Shown here in pieces: positions 16,695 to 26,297 of a DNA stretch of 64,000 bases (the first letter of the stretch is position 1; each line of letters begins with the position of its first letter). Position numbers and translations under genes: made by a program. This stretch comes from Sphingomicrobium arenosum. GTDB taxonomy: Bacteria; Pseudomonadota; Alphaproteobacteria; Sphingomonadales; Sphingomonadaceae. Location of the stretch: positions 496,001 through 560,000 of the forward strand of contig NZ_JANPVN010000001.1 of assembly GCF_026157085.1 (NCBI RefSeq), given 5' to 3'. The notes under the pieces are model-generated. The model was not told the origin of the DNA. It did no database searches and saw only the letters and a program-made list of their open reading frames with translations.

Positions 16695-19070
16695 TCAGGC
16701 GGTGAGGTCGGCCAGCACCTCGGCCAGGGCGGCCTTGCGGCCCGCATCGGCGCCGCCCGACAGGATGGGAATGAGGCTCTTCACCAGCGCCATGTCGCCC
16801 GCTTCGAGCGCGCCGCGCAGCTGGGCGATGCGGGCGGCATCCATGCTACCGTTGCGCTCGAGCTGATCGAGATAGGCCAAGGCGACGACAGGGCTTTTGG
16901 CCCAGCGCAATTCGGTCTGGCGCTGCGGGTTGAACGGCCCGTCGTTCACGGCAAGACCGGCGGCAGCAATCTCGTTGGCCGAGAGGAAGGCGCTGGGTTC
17001 GAGCTTGAAGACGTCGAGGCCGCGGGTGATCTCGGTGCCGTAGAGATAGCCGTCGTAGAAATAGGTCGACCAGTAGCCGCCGAAGCTCATCTGCATGTCA
17101 TAGACCGGGCCGCGATCGAAATAGGCGATCTCGACCGGATTGTCGCTGTCGGTGAAGTCCATGATCGAGAGCCCGCCCTGATACCAGGCCTGCGCGAACA
17201 GGTCGCGGCCGGGGACGGGAATGGCGGAGCCATTGTGCGCAACGCAATTTTCCTCGTCCGACTGGGCGGCGGGGAGCTTGTAATAGCTCTTGAAGACGAG
17301 CTTACCGTCGACGACGTCATAGATGGCGTTCGCCCCCCAGGTGGTCGGGTCCGAGGCACGGCAGCGCGGCATGCCGCCGCCGCCCCATTCGTCGGTGAAA
17401 ACGACCTTGGAGCCGTCGTTGTTGAAGGTCGCGGAGTGCCAATAGGCAAATCCTTCGGACGTCACCGCGTCGATGCGCTTGGGCTTCATCGGATCGGAGA
17501 TGTCGAGGAGGATGCCGTTGCCCGAACAGGCGCCCGCCGCGATGCCGCGTTCGGGGAAGGCGGTGATATCATGGCACATATTGGTCACATAGGTCGTCTG
17601 GGTGCCCTCGCCATGGTCGCCGCCGCGCCACAGGCCGGCGATATTGCCTTCATCGTCGGCGAAGATGCGCGGGCTGTCGACGATCCGCGAGGCGGCGGGG
17701 TTGGCGACCGGGATCTCGACGACATCGATCGAGAAGAGCGCGGTGCGCGTGTCGCCCGGAATGTCGCCGATGCAGCCCGCCAGCTCGGCCTCGTCGCGCA
17801 CGCCGCTCGTGCCCGACACATAGACGATGACCCGCTCGTCGTTGCTGTCGACGACCGAATGCGTGTGGCTGCCGCGGCAGGTCTGGACGATGCCGACCTG
17901 GCGGGGCGTGGTGATGTCGGAAATGTCGAAGATGCGGATGCCGCGGAAGCGTTCGGCGCTGACATCCTCGTCGACGCCCTGCAGGCCGCAGTCGATGCGG
18001 CCGCGGGTCTGTTCGACGCTCATGATGAGGAGATCGCCGACGACCGAGACGTCGCCCTGTCCGCCGGGGCAAACGACGGAGGACATCAGCGCCGGAACGC
18101 CGTCATCGCCGAGCTGGTAGATGTTGAAGCCATGATAGTTGCCGACGAACAGCTTGTCGTCGTCGAACGCCATGTCGGTCTGGGCGAAGGAAAGGAGCGG
18201 CGAGCGCGCATTCCAATAATATTGGCCCGCATCGCCCTCGTCCTCGCTCTCTTCCGGATTGGGATTGAGCGGCGGGAGGCCGGCAGGGTTGGCGGGGTCG
18301 AAGAAGCCGGTGGGCTTCTTGAGCGTGGCGACTTTCTCGAGGTTCCAGATCGCTTCGCCCGCATCGTAGAGGCCGGGCGCCAGGCCGACGCGCGGATCTT
18401 TCGACAGGCCGGCGAGCAGGAGGTTCATTTTCTCGATCTCGGCCCACTGGTCGTTGCGCACATCGGTGACGAATTCGGCCATCAAGGGGTCGCGCGCGGT
18501 GCCGGGCAGGTCGTAGAGGTCGCGCACCATGTCGAGCGCGCCTTCGTGGTGCGCGATCATCAAGGTGAGGAACTGGCGGTCGAAGTCGGCACCCGTGGCG
18601 GCGGCGAGCGCGGCCATCTCCGCGGGCGTCGCCATGCCGGCCATGGTCTGCATGGCATGATCGCTCATCCCGTGGTTGGAATGGTCCATCGCGCCTGCGG
18701 CCATGGCCGAATGCGCCGACGGATCGGGCGCATGTTCGCTGCGCTGCCCGAGCCAATTGCGCATGAAGTCGATCTCGCCTTCCTGGCTGGCATCGATGCG
18801 ACCGGCGGCCTCGAGGATCGATTCGTTGCCGGTACGACCCTCCGCCAGCGCGGCCATCAGCACGGCCTGGTGATGGTGGTGGATCATGCCCTGCATGAAG
18901 GCGACGTCGGCCTGCGTGTAGCCGGTGTCGGCGATCCGCGCCGCTTCTTCGGCGGTAATGATACGCGAGGCTTCGCCCGGCGCGCCCGGCAGGACGATCT
19001 GCTGCGCGGCAGCGGGGCTGGCAAGCGCGATAAGACTGACGCAGCCGGCCAGGCGTTGGAGATGGGTCAT
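16695..19070 (-). CDS. secreted DUF305 - LVIVD beta-propeller fusion protein
   Basis: This 791-residue exported protein has a signal peptide ending near SPAAAQ. The first part (about residues 40-225) is a DUF305 ferritin-like helical region with repeated His patterns (FMQGMIHHHHQAVLMA and FLTLMIAHHEGALDMV) and a His/Met-rich insert between them. The rest carries LVIVD-type propeller blades (FRGIRIFDISDITTPRQVG, GILLDISDPMKPKRID, GLSIMDFTDSDNPVEIAYF). DUF305 proteins are associated with copper and oxidative stress; LVIVD repeats occur in cell-surface proteins. Metal binding is suggested by the His/Met clusters but unproven. The gene is monocistronic, with its own terminator. Confidence 0.8.
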   Translation of the reverse strand: MTHLQRLAGCVSLIALASPAAAQQIVLPGAPGEASRIITAEEAARIADTGYTQADVAFMQGMIHHHHQAVLMAALAEGRTGNESILEAAGRIDASQEGEIDFMRNWLGQRSEHAPDPSAHSAMAAGAMDHSNHGMSDHAMQTMAGMATPAEMAALAAATGADFDRQFLTLMIAHHEGALDMVRDLYDLPGTARDPLMAEFVTDVRNDQWAEIEKMNLLLAGLSKDPRVGLAPGLYDAGEAIWNLEKVATLKKPTGFFDPANPAGLPPLNPNPEESEDEGDAGQYYWNARSPLLSFAQTDMAFDDDKLFVGNYHGFNIYQLGDDGVPALMSSVVCPGGQGDVSVVGDLLIMSVEQTRGRIDCGLQGVDEDVSAERFRGIRIFDISDITTPRQVGIVQTCRGSHTHSVVDSNDERVIVYVSGTSGVRDEAELAGCIGDIPGDTRTALFSIDVVEIPVANPAASRIVDSPRIFADDEGNIAGLWRGGDHGEGTQTTYVTNMCHDITAFPERGIAAGACSGNGILLDISDPMKPKRIDAVTSEGFAYWHSATFNNDGSKVVFTDEWGGGGMPRCRASDPTTWGANAIYDVVDGKLVFKSYYKLPAAQSDEENCVAHNGSAIPVPGRDLFAQAWYQGGLSIMDFTDSDNPVEIAYFDRGPVYDMQMSFGGYWSTYFYDGYLYGTEITRGLDVFKLEPSAFLSANEIAAAGLAVNDGPFNPQRQTELRWAKSPVVALAYLDQLERNGSMDAARIAQLRGALEAGDMALVKSLIPILSGGADAGRKAALAEVLADLTA

Positions 19071-19189
19071 CGACGATCGCTCCTAAAGATTTGAGAGTTT
19101 TGCCGCATCTTGAAGCGAATGACGATAAAAGCAACGGGCCTTTTGACCAGCGGTCGATACCAGCGACGAGGGGGAGGCTGGCGCGAGGC

Positions 19190-20218
19190 TCAGTCGGCGC
19201 GGCGGGCGCGCTCGACATACCAATCGAGCGATGCGTCGATCCCTTTGGCGAGTGTGATGGTCGGCTGATAGCCGAGCGCGTCGTGCGCCTTGGCGATCGA
19301 CGCGTGGCTGTGCCGGATGTCGCCTTCGCGGAAAGCGCGATGTTCGGCGTCCTGGTCGTAACGAATGCCCCTCGCGCCGAGACTGTCGCGAAGGACCGCC
19401 ACCAGATCGTTCAATGTCGTCGGCTGGCCTGCCGCGACATTGTAGATGTCATGGGTGAGGTCCATCGGCGTGACGGCGGCGCGGATATTGGCCTGCACCA
19501 CATCGGAGACGTGACAAAAGTCGCGGCTCGTTTCGCCATCGCCGTAGATGTGGATCGCTTCCCCGGCCAACATCGCGGCGACCCATTTGGGAATGACGGC
19601 GGCATAAGCGCCCTCGGGGTCCTGACGCGGTCCGAAAATATTGAAGTAGCGAAGGCCGACCGACTGCTGGCCATAGGCGTTGGCGAACGACTGCGCGGTG
19701 AGCTCGTTCATGGCCTTGGTCGCCGCATAGGGGCTGAGCGGCGAGCCGGTACATTCCTCCAGCTTGGGTAGGGTAGGCTCGTCGCCATAGACGGCCGACG
19801 AGGAGGCGTAGACGACGCGCTCCACACCTGCCTGACGCGCGGCTTGGAGTATATTGAGGAAACCGGTGGCATTGACATCGTGCGTCGTCAGCGGGTCGTG
19901 GATCGAGCGCGGGACCGAACCGAGCGCGGCCTGGTGGAGCACGTAGGTCGCACCCTTGGCGGCCTTGGCGCAGGTGGCAGCATCGCGGACATCGCCCCGG
20001 ATGAAGGTGAAGCGCGCGCGCTCTTCATCGGCGAGGGGAGCGAGCGCCGCGTCGAGATTGTGCTCGGCGCCGGTCGAAAGATTGTCGAGACCGACGACCT
20101 CCTGACCCGCGCCGAGCAGCGCCTCGACGATATTCGAACCGATGAATCCTGCCGCGCCGGTGACGAGCCAGCGGTGCTTACGGCCATTGAGCAGTGCGCG
20201 GGCGTTCTCGTCCATCAT
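19190..20218 (-). CDS. NAD-dependent epimerase, UDP-GlcNAc 4-epimerase (WbpP)-like
   Basis: This extended SDR of about 342 residues has TGAAGFIGSNIVEALL (NAD motif), the loop ALGSVPRSIHDP, the YASSSAVYGD serine, YAATKAMNE (YxxxK) and RYFNIFGPRQDP. The SVPRS loop is typical of WbpP-type UDP-GlcNAc/UDP-GlcNAcA C4 epimerases. The ATG at 20218 forms an ATGA overlap with the stop of the gene before it, so it is the last gene of a three-gene leftward operon; an ATG at 20215 is equally possible. It probably supplies a UDP-GalNAc-type precursor for the polysaccharide. Confidence 0.85.
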   Translation of the reverse strand: MMDENARALLNGRKHRWLVTGAAGFIGSNIVEALLGAGQEVVGLDNLSTGAEHNLDAALAPLADEERARFTFIRGDVRDAATCAKAAKGATYVLHQAALGSVPRSIHDPLTTHDVNATGFLNILQAARQAGVERVVYASSSAVYGDEPTLPKLEECTGSPLSPYAATKAMNELTAQSFANAYGQQSVGLRYFNIFGPRQDPEGAYAAVIPKWVAAMLAGEAIHIYGDGETSRDFCHVSDVVQANIRAAVTPMDLTHDIYNVAAGQPTTLNDLVAVLRDSLGARGIRYDQDAEHRAFREGDIRHSHASIAKAHDALGYQPTITLAKGIDASLDWYVERARRAD

Positions 20219-21414
20219 CGACCGCCGGGCGATGGACGGGAAAGGTCGATGTTTTTCGCACAGGCCGTGTCGATCACGGTGCGTGCTTCCTGAAGGGCAG
20301 GATCGACGGGGGCGCCGATTTCCTGGCGTCGACGCGTGACGAGGCGATGGAAATGGCGAGCGTAGGCGCCGAGGATGCCCAGCGGCGTCCGGCGCACCGC
20401 GCCACGCGCGCTGAGTTGCCGAACGGAGGGAAAGATTTTGGCGAGGATCGCGGCCGGGCCGGCGCGGCGAAGCGTGTCCCGCTGGCGCAGGCGGGCGACC
20501 TCGTTCCCGGGCGCGAGCATGAGGCGCCATGCAGCGGCGGCGGCTGGGGAGAGGGCTTCGGACGGGGGCGGAGAGACGAGTTCATCCGCGAGTTCGGCCT
20601 CGGCTTGCAGGCCGTGGCGAGCAACCAGCGCATCATAAGTGACGCGCCCGAAATCGGGATGGTCGAACAGCAGCGCGAGATCGGCGACGAGAAGCGGGCC
20701 GTTGTCGAAGCCATGGTCCCACATGGCATGGGCAAGGAGATGGACGGCTAGCGGTTCCGATGCCGGAAACGTGACACGGCTGCCCAGTAGGTCGCGCGTG
20801 ACGCACCGGTTCCAGAAGTCGTCGTCATCGGCAAGGTCGGCGCGCCCGTCATGGAACATGCGCTGGTGGACTTCGACCAGCACCTGCTCGGTCGGATCGA
20901 CCAGCGGGGGGAGCTGGTGGCGCTCTTCGAGGATGGCGGACAGGTCGCCAGCGACCGGTTCCAGCGGCGTGAAGCCGGCCTTTACGAGCAACGCATGAGC
21001 CTCGAGCGCCGCCTCTCGATCGCGCATCAAGATGTCGAGATCGCGCAGCGGCCGCAGCCCCGGTTCGGGATAAGCGAACAAGGACAACCAGGCGCCCTTG
21101 AGCGCGCAGGCCTCCAAGTCATGGGCAACTAGTAGCGCAAAGATGTCGGCCAGCACCTTTTGCTGGTGGAGATGGTCGATCGTCGCGGCGCGCCGTGCGT
21201 GGTCCCATGCCGCGAGGATCGCGGGCGGCACGTGGTGGCGCAGCGATGGCGGGAGGCGGGACGCGGCAAGGGGAGCGCAGCGATGGGCGTCGAGCCGTTC
21301 GTCGAGCCGGCTCCATCCCTCGGCCTCGACGCCGGCCAAGAGCGGCGCGGCGACGTCGAGCGACGGGGTGAGGAGAGCGGCCCCGAGGCGCTCCCATGGT
21401 TCCAGCGCGATCAT
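20215..21414 (-). CDS. nucleotidyltransferase-fold protein of polysaccharide loci
   Basis: This 399-residue protein resembles the uncharacterised nucleotidyltransferase family (PF14907-like) found in exopolysaccharide clusters. The core ALKGAWLSLFAYPEPGLRPLRDLDILMRD contains the G-W-S and paired Asp pattern of the fold (LRDLDIL), followed by LVEVHQRMFH. Which molecule is modified is unknown. It overlaps both neighbours by four bases (ATGA), so its expression is coupled to the upstream glycosyltransferase and downstream epimerase. Unlike those enzymes its role in the pathway cannot be inferred. Confidence 0.7.
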   Translation of the reverse strand: MIALEPWERLGAALLTPSLDVAAPLLAGVEAEGWSRLDERLDAHRCAPLAASRLPPSLRHHVPPAILAAWDHARRAATIDHLHQQKVLADIFALLVAHDLEACALKGAWLSLFAYPEPGLRPLRDLDILMRDREAALEAHALLVKAGFTPLEPVAGDLSAILEERHQLPPLVDPTEQVLVEVHQRMFHDGRADLADDDDFWNRCVTRDLLGSRVTFPASEPLAVHLLAHAMWDHGFDNGPLLVADLALLFDHPDFGRVTYDALVARHGLQAEAELADELVSPPPSEALSPAAAAAWRLMLAPGNEVARLRQRDTLRRAGPAAILAKIFPSVRQLSARGAVRRTPLGILGAYARHFHRLVTRRRQEIGAPVDPALQEARTVIDTACAKNIDLSRPSPGGR

Positions 21415-22304
21415 GCGGCCACGGCCTCGATGAAACGGTCGAACCCGGTGGCGGCGAGGAGGTCCGGCCAGGCGCGGGCGCGAAGATCTACCTGCGGCGG
21501 CTCGAGGCTGTCGAGATCTGCTGGGCGGTGCAATTGATCGAGCCATTGCACCGCCAAGCCGCGCGTCGACGCGAAATCCTCGACCCAGCGATAGCGGTTG
21601 CTGACGAGTGGCAGCCCCGCAGCGACATATTCGAGCGTCTTGGTGCTTTCCTGCAAGCTGAAGGGCGGGGTGTCGGGCGTGATATTCAGCCCCGCGCGGG
21701 CGGTGGCGAGCAGCCCCGGCAACTCGTCGCGCGGGCGCGGGCCGGTGAAATGCACGCCGAGGCGTTCGAGCATCGGGCGCGGCCAGGATGGTGGCACGTG
21801 GCCGATGGCGAGGATCGAAAAGCCCGCCTTGCCGAGACGTTCGAAGGTGGCCGCGACACCGGGGCGGTTGAGCGACCCGCAATAAACAAGGTCGTGGTCT
21901 CGCGCTGCGCTGCCACGCGCACGGTCGAACAGGTCGCGGTCGATCCCCATCGGGCGGCTGTAAGTCGGCAGGGCGGCGGGGATAAGGCGCGCATAACATT
22001 GATGGGGCGGCCCTTCGAGAAAGGCATGGCCGTGGGCCGGCGCGGCGAGATGCCACTTGGCCCAATCCTTCGCGAGCCGGGCTCGGCCGCCGCTCAGCGA
22101 ATGATATTCGTGGATGCGCCGATGGCAGGTAAGATCGCGGCGCAGGAAGTCGCGGGCGGTGAACAGGATCGCAACGTCTTCCGGCTTGATTTCATTCGCG
22201 GATTCGACCAATCGGGCGCTCATTCCCCGGTCCGACAGAAACTGCCGGTAGGCATGTGCTTCCGGCAGGTAGCTGACGGGCGACAGGGTGATGGCGACCT
22301 GCAT
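21411..22304 (-). CDS. glycosyltransferase (GT-B fold)
   Basis: This 297-residue protein has a C-terminal half typical of GT4-like enzymes: HDLVYCGSLNRPGV, then LGVHFTGPRPRDELPGLLA and the donor-binding FSLQESTKTLEYVAAGLPLVSN with the conserved Glu. The N-terminal acceptor domain is short. The ATG at 22304 (MQVAITLSP) follows AGGAAG at suitable spacing; a start at 22379 would add 25 poorly conserved residues. It is the first gene of the leftward trio and diverges from the wzx operon, with 167 bases between for promoters. Confidence 0.75.
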   Translation of the reverse strand: MQVAITLSPVSYLPEAHAYRQFLSDRGMSARLVESANEIKPEDVAILFTARDFLRRDLTCHRRIHEYHSLSGGRARLAKDWAKWHLAAPAHGHAFLEGPPHQCYARLIPAALPTYSRPMGIDRDLFDRARGSAARDHDLVYCGSLNRPGVAATFERLGKAGFSILAIGHVPPSWPRPMLERLGVHFTGPRPRDELPGLLATARAGLNITPDTPPFSLQESTKTLEYVAAGLPLVSNRYRWVEDFASTRGLAVQWLDQLHRPADLDSLEPPQVDLRARAWPDLLAATGFDRFIEAVAA

Positions 22305-22471
22305 TGGCTTCCTATGGACGGCGAGGACCTGAGCCTGCAAGAGGGGGAAGGCTCGGCATATGGTTAACGGATTTTTCACCCTGATCTTCTAGCCGGGCGA
22401 CTGGGGCGTGGGATGCGGCAAGTCACTGTCATCCATGATCAATTACTTCAGGCGCGGGACCGATCGAACGG

Positions 22472-23740
22472 ATGGACATGAGGGCCGAAATGTCGAAGGC
22501 ATCGCGACAGCGAGGTAGCGACCTGCGCGCGCTGGTGTCGACCGGGGTGGTGCGCCTCGGGGGGCTCGGTGCGAATGCACTCCAAGCCTTCATCCTGCCG
22601 ATGCTTCTGGGCCCCACCGCCTTCGGGCTGTTCTCGAGCCTATTCACCGTGCTCCTCGTCGCCTCCGGCATCATCCGCGTGCCGCTCGAAGTGCTCGTCC
22701 AGCGCGGACGCGACGGGCGGGGCGAGGGGGCGCTGCGGCTGGTCTATGGGCCGCGCGAGTTCGGGTTGGCAGTGCTCTTCGCCCTCCTGCTCGGGACGCT
22801 CACCTATGTCGGTCTCTATCTGGCGCAGGGTAGGAGCGGGTCAGCCAGTTTCGCGATCGGGCTCGGCGCGGCGACGGTGATTGCGGGCCTTTCCGGGCTG
22901 CGGCGCGGCGAGCACCTCGTGCTCGAACGCACCGCGCGGGTCGAGCAACTCGATGCGATCGTGCGGCCTGCGCTGTTCCTCGGCCTCGTTGGCGCTGCAT
23001 GGCTTTTCGGACGGGCCGAGCAGTGGTGGCCGACGCTCCTCATTGCCAGCTTCCTCCTCGTCCTTGCCTGGCCAAACCTCGTGGCCGCGCAGCGCGTGCG
23101 ACGGGCAGCGACGGGGAGCGAGGCAGCGGTCGCGCCGTGGCGCAACCTCACCTTGTCCAACGGACTCAGCATCGGCGTGAAACATGCCGACGTGCTGATC
23201 ATCGGCGCCTACCTCTCGCTGGAGACCGTCGGGCGCTACTTCATCATTGCGCGGCTCGCCGATCTCATCGCTTTCGGGTACAGTTTCGCAGCGGCCCGCT
23301 TCGTTCACCGCTTCGCGACCGCTTGGCGTGAAGGGCGACATGGAGAGGCGCGCGCGATCATTGGGCGAGCGATGGCGTATGGCGCGGCGATTTCGTGCCT
23401 GATGGCGGCCGGGGCCGCATTTCTCTCACCCTTTGTGCTGCCGCTGATCGACCCGTTGCTCGCGGACTATTGGCTGGCGTTGGTGCTGCTGCTGGCGGCC
23501 GCCATCATCAATAGCACGCTCGGCCTTTGCGGCGCCTTCATGACGGCGCTCGATCCCCGGCACATGCTCAAGATCAAGATCGCGTGCAATCCGTTGGCGG
23601 TGGTGGCGATGCTGGTCGCCGTGCCTCGCTTCGGGGTCATGGGCGCGGCAACGGTGACCTTGGGCTTCGCGCTGTCGCTACAATTGCTCAGCGCCTTCAT
23701 GTTCCGTCGCCTGACGCGCGAGGAAGGTTGCGGGTCATGA
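22472..23740 (+). CDS. polysaccharide flippase (Wzx-like)
   Basis: This protein of about 422 residues has 12 or so predicted transmembrane helices and the pattern of the oligosaccharide-flippase/MATE-like superfamily (LRALVSTGVVRLGGLGANALQAFILPMLLGP at the N-terminus). Wzx proteins move undecaprenyl-diphosphate-linked repeat units across the inner membrane. ATGs at 22472, 22478 and 22490 are possible starts. It heads a run of genes joined by four-base overlaps through 31072, so one long transcript is likely. The neighbouring Wzy-like polymerase supports a Wzx/Wzy-dependent pathway. Confidence 0.82.
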   Translation: MDMRAEMSKASRQRGSDLRALVSTGVVRLGGLGANALQAFILPMLLGPTAFGLFSSLFTVLLVASGIIRVPLEVLVQRGRDGRGEGALRLVYGPREFGLAVLFALLLGTLTYVGLYLAQGRSGSASFAIGLGAATVIAGLSGLRRGEHLVLERTARVEQLDAIVRPALFLGLVGAAWLFGRAEQWWPTLLIASFLLVLAWPNLVAAQRVRRAATGSEAAVAPWRNLTLSNGLSIGVKHADVLIIGAYLSLETVGRYFIIARLADLIAFGYSFAAARFVHRFATAWREGRHGEARAIIGRAMAYGAAISCLMAAGAAFLSPFVLPLIDPLLADYWLALVLLLAAAIINSTLGLCGAFMTALDPRHMLKIKIACNPLAVVAMLVAVPRFGVMGAATVTLGFALSLQLLSAFMFRRLTREEGCGS

Positions 23741-25191
23741 TAGGACGGGGGATTTCGGGTCGGCGCGAGCGCGCGGCGAGCCGCGCCGGCCACGGCGGGC
23801 TGGCGATCGTCGGGCATTGGCGGCTGGACCGCATGCTTCTCCTCGCGGTGTTCAATTTGTTGCTGTTCTTTTACGTGTCGACCTTGCTGGTCGAGAATCA
23901 ACGCCTTGCGCTGGGGCTGCTCTGCGTCGCGAACTTCGGCATCTTGCTCCGCGAGCGTGCGCGCCCGGAGATGCTGCTGTTGATCGGCTTCGCGCTCATC
24001 TATTTCATCTTCCATATCCCCCTGGCGTTGATCGAGGTGCTCAGTCCCGACTTCATCCCGCGCTCGCGCTATTTCAGTTACTGGTATCCGCGCGCCCTGA
24101 CGACCGATGCGATCTGGATCGCCGCGATCTTCAATTCGGTCATGACGTCGGTGTTCATGGCAGCGCCATCGGTTCATTATGGCAACGAGATGCGGGCCCT
24201 TCGCCGCGAGCAGGATAGCTTGCGCGGCGATGTCCTCCTCCTGCCGATGCTGGCTTGCATCCTGTGGTTCTATGCCGCGTTGTTCGCGCTCGGCATCTCG
24301 AACTACAACGATTACAACGAGGTCGTGCGGACGAGCGATGCCGGTTTCGTCGCGCGCTCCTTCTCGTTCCTGATGATTGTCTTGCCGACGATTATCGTGC
24401 TTGGCGCGGCGCGAATCCGCTGGGTCGGCCTTTATTTCACGCTGCTCGCCATCTGGTGCGTTCCCGCCTTCTTCCTCGGTCTTCGCGGCGAGGTGCTCTT
24501 CCCGCTGGCCATGACGATGCCGGTGCTGCTGTGGCGCTTCGGCTGGAAGGTACGGATCATTCCGTCGATTGTCGGCGCAGTCGTCCTGTTGTGGATGATC
24601 AACCTCGCGATGATGGTTCGGGGGACGGGCGATCTCAGTTCGGCCGATGAATCGGCCAGTGCGCTTGAGGCGGTGGCCGAGATGGCCGGATCGCTGCGAC
24701 CCGTCTACGAGACGCTGCGCTGGGTCGAATATGGTATCATGGAGCCGCAGGGCGGGGCGACCTATTGGGCGCCGCTCGAGCGCACGCTGGCGCTTGTCCT
24801 TCCCTTCATCGATCGCCTTCCCGGCCATCTCGACATGCGGCTGATGAATGTGGCGATCCAGGAATATGCCGGCAATTACGGTTTCTCGATCGCCGCCGAG
24901 GCCTTTATCAACTTCGGCCATGTCGGGGTGGTCGCGATGGCGCTTGTCTTCGGGGTCGTCCTGATTTTCGCCGCACGCCATCTTGGCTCGGGGTTCATCC
25001 TATCGCGCCCGCTGGCGGTGATCCTGAGCCTCGCTGCGGCCAACGCGCTTTTCTATCATATCCGCCAATCATTTGTCGGGGCCTACGGCACCTTCATCCT
25101 AACGCTCATCCTCACCGCGGGGTTTTTGTGGCTGGACGAATTGGTGAAGCCGGTCAGGGCGCGCCGGGTCGGGGCACAGGAGCGCTCATGA
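23737..25191 (+). CDS. polysaccharide polymerase (Wzy-like)
   Basis: This 484-residue integral membrane protein has about 11-12 hydrophobic segments and a large hydrophilic loop (roughly residues 290-370) like O-antigen polymerases. Matching motifs are weak, as usual for Wzy; FLGLRGEVLFPLAM and the region EAFINFGHVGVVAMALVFGV near the end resemble oligosaccharide-repeat polymerases. Its position directly after wzx (ATGA overlap) and before three glycosyltransferases makes polymerase the best call. It would link lipid-carried repeat units in the periplasmic leaflet. Confidence 0.72.
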   Translation: MIGRGISGRRERAASRAGHGGLAIVGHWRLDRMLLLAVFNLLLFFYVSTLLVENQRLALGLLCVANFGILLRERARPEMLLLIGFALIYFIFHIPLALIEVLSPDFIPRSRYFSYWYPRALTTDAIWIAAIFNSVMTSVFMAAPSVHYGNEMRALRREQDSLRGDVLLLPMLACILWFYAALFALGISNYNDYNEVVRTSDAGFVARSFSFLMIVLPTIIVLGAARIRWVGLYFTLLAIWCVPAFFLGLRGEVLFPLAMTMPVLLWRFGWKVRIIPSIVGAVVLLWMINLAMMVRGTGDLSSADESASALEAVAEMAGSLRPVYETLRWVEYGIMEPQGGATYWAPLERTLALVLPFIDRLPGHLDMRLMNVAIQEYAGNYGFSIAAEAFINFGHVGVVAMALVFGVVLIFAARHLGSGFILSRPLAVILSLAAANALFYHIRQSFVGAYGTFILTLILTAGFLWLDELVKPVRARRVGAQERS

Positions 25192-26297
25192 CGGCCACGA
25201 AACATGTCCTGCTCACCTTGGGGCGCCTCAATTATGGTGGCGCCGAAAAGCGCCTGCTCGCCCTGCTAGAGGCGCTCAAGGCCGCCGCTGCCCCGTTGCG
25301 CTTCACCATCTATGTGATTTCGGGAAAGCCGGGGGTGCTCGACGACCGCTTCGCGGCGACGGGCGCGCGCATCGTCATGGGGCGCCCGGGCGTTCGCGGA
25401 CTGGGCCATTTCCACCGGACGTTGAAGGAGGATCCGGTCGACATCGTGCATGCCAATACGATGATGGCAAGCGGTCTTTATCTTGCGGTTGCTAAGGCGG
25501 CGGGGGTGCCGGAGCGTTATGCGCATATGCGCAATACGCAGGCGCAAGGCGGACTATCGCGCGCCGTGAAGGATGGCGTCTTCGGGGCTGCGCTGCGCCG
25601 TTCGGCCACGGGTGTCGTCGGGGTCGCGGAGGCGACGCGCGCCGTCACCGGGCTAGGGCCCGAGCGCTTCGCCACCATCTATAACGGGCTCGACATTGCA
25701 GATACCGGGCCATCGCGCCCGAGCGGCCCGATCAAGCTGCTCATGCTGGGCCGGATCGCGCCCGCCAAGGCACCGCTTCGAGCAATCCCGATCGTGCGTG
25801 CGATGGTCGAGGCGAAGGTCGACATGACGCTCGACGTGGTCGGGGCGACCGATACGCCGCTTGCAGCCGAGTTGGAGCGACGGATTGCCGAGGAAGGGCT
25901 GGGCGATCATGTCTACCTGAGGGGTGAAAGCGATACGCCGACGATGTGGTTCGAAGGCGCGCACGTCTCGATCCTCTTGTCGCGGCACGAGGGGCTTCCC
26001 GGCACGGTTCTCGAGGCGCTGTCGGTCGGCACGCCGGTGGTCGCGACCGACCTGCCGGGGGTCCGCGAGATCGCCGTGCGCACCATGGGCGTGACCATCA
26101 TGCCCGATGACGCCAGCCCCGAACGATGGTCGCACGCGATCGTCGCCGCAGCCGGCATTGGCGATGCCGGACGGGCCGAGATCGCCGCGTCCTTTGCCAA
26201 GAGCCCGTTCGTCATCGAACGACATATGGAGCTGATGCGATTGCTCTGGGACCAGGGGTTCGCGGCGGTCAAGCAAAGGATCGAACAAGAGCGATGA
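25188..26297 (+). CDS. glycosyltransferase family 4
   Basis: This 369-residue GT-B enzyme has the N-terminal LLTLGRLNYGGAEKRLLALLEAL, the Rossmann start used by GT4 proteins, and a C-terminal nucleotide-sugar domain: IKLLMLGRIAPAKAP, then SILLSRHEGLPGTVLEALSVGTPVVATD with the catalytic-region Glu pair. It overlaps wzy and the next glycosyltransferase by four bases each. It should transfer one sugar of the repeat unit on the cytoplasmic face; donor and linkage are unknown. Confidence 0.87.
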   Translation: MTATKHVLLTLGRLNYGGAEKRLLALLEALKAAAAPLRFTIYVISGKPGVLDDRFAATGARIVMGRPGVRGLGHFHRTLKEDPVDIVHANTMMASGLYLAVAKAAGVPERYAHMRNTQAQGGLSRAVKDGVFGAALRRSATGVVGVAEATRAVTGLGPERFATIYNGLDIADTGPSRPSGPIKLLMLGRIAPAKAPLRAIPIVRAMVEAKVDMTLDVVGATDTPLAAELERRIAEEGLGDHVYLRGESDTPTMWFEGAHVSILLSRHEGLPGTVLEALSVGTPVVATDLPGVREIAVRTMGVTIMPDDASPERWSHAIVAAAGIGDAGRAEIAASFAKSPFVIERHMELMRLLWDQGFAAVKQRIEQER

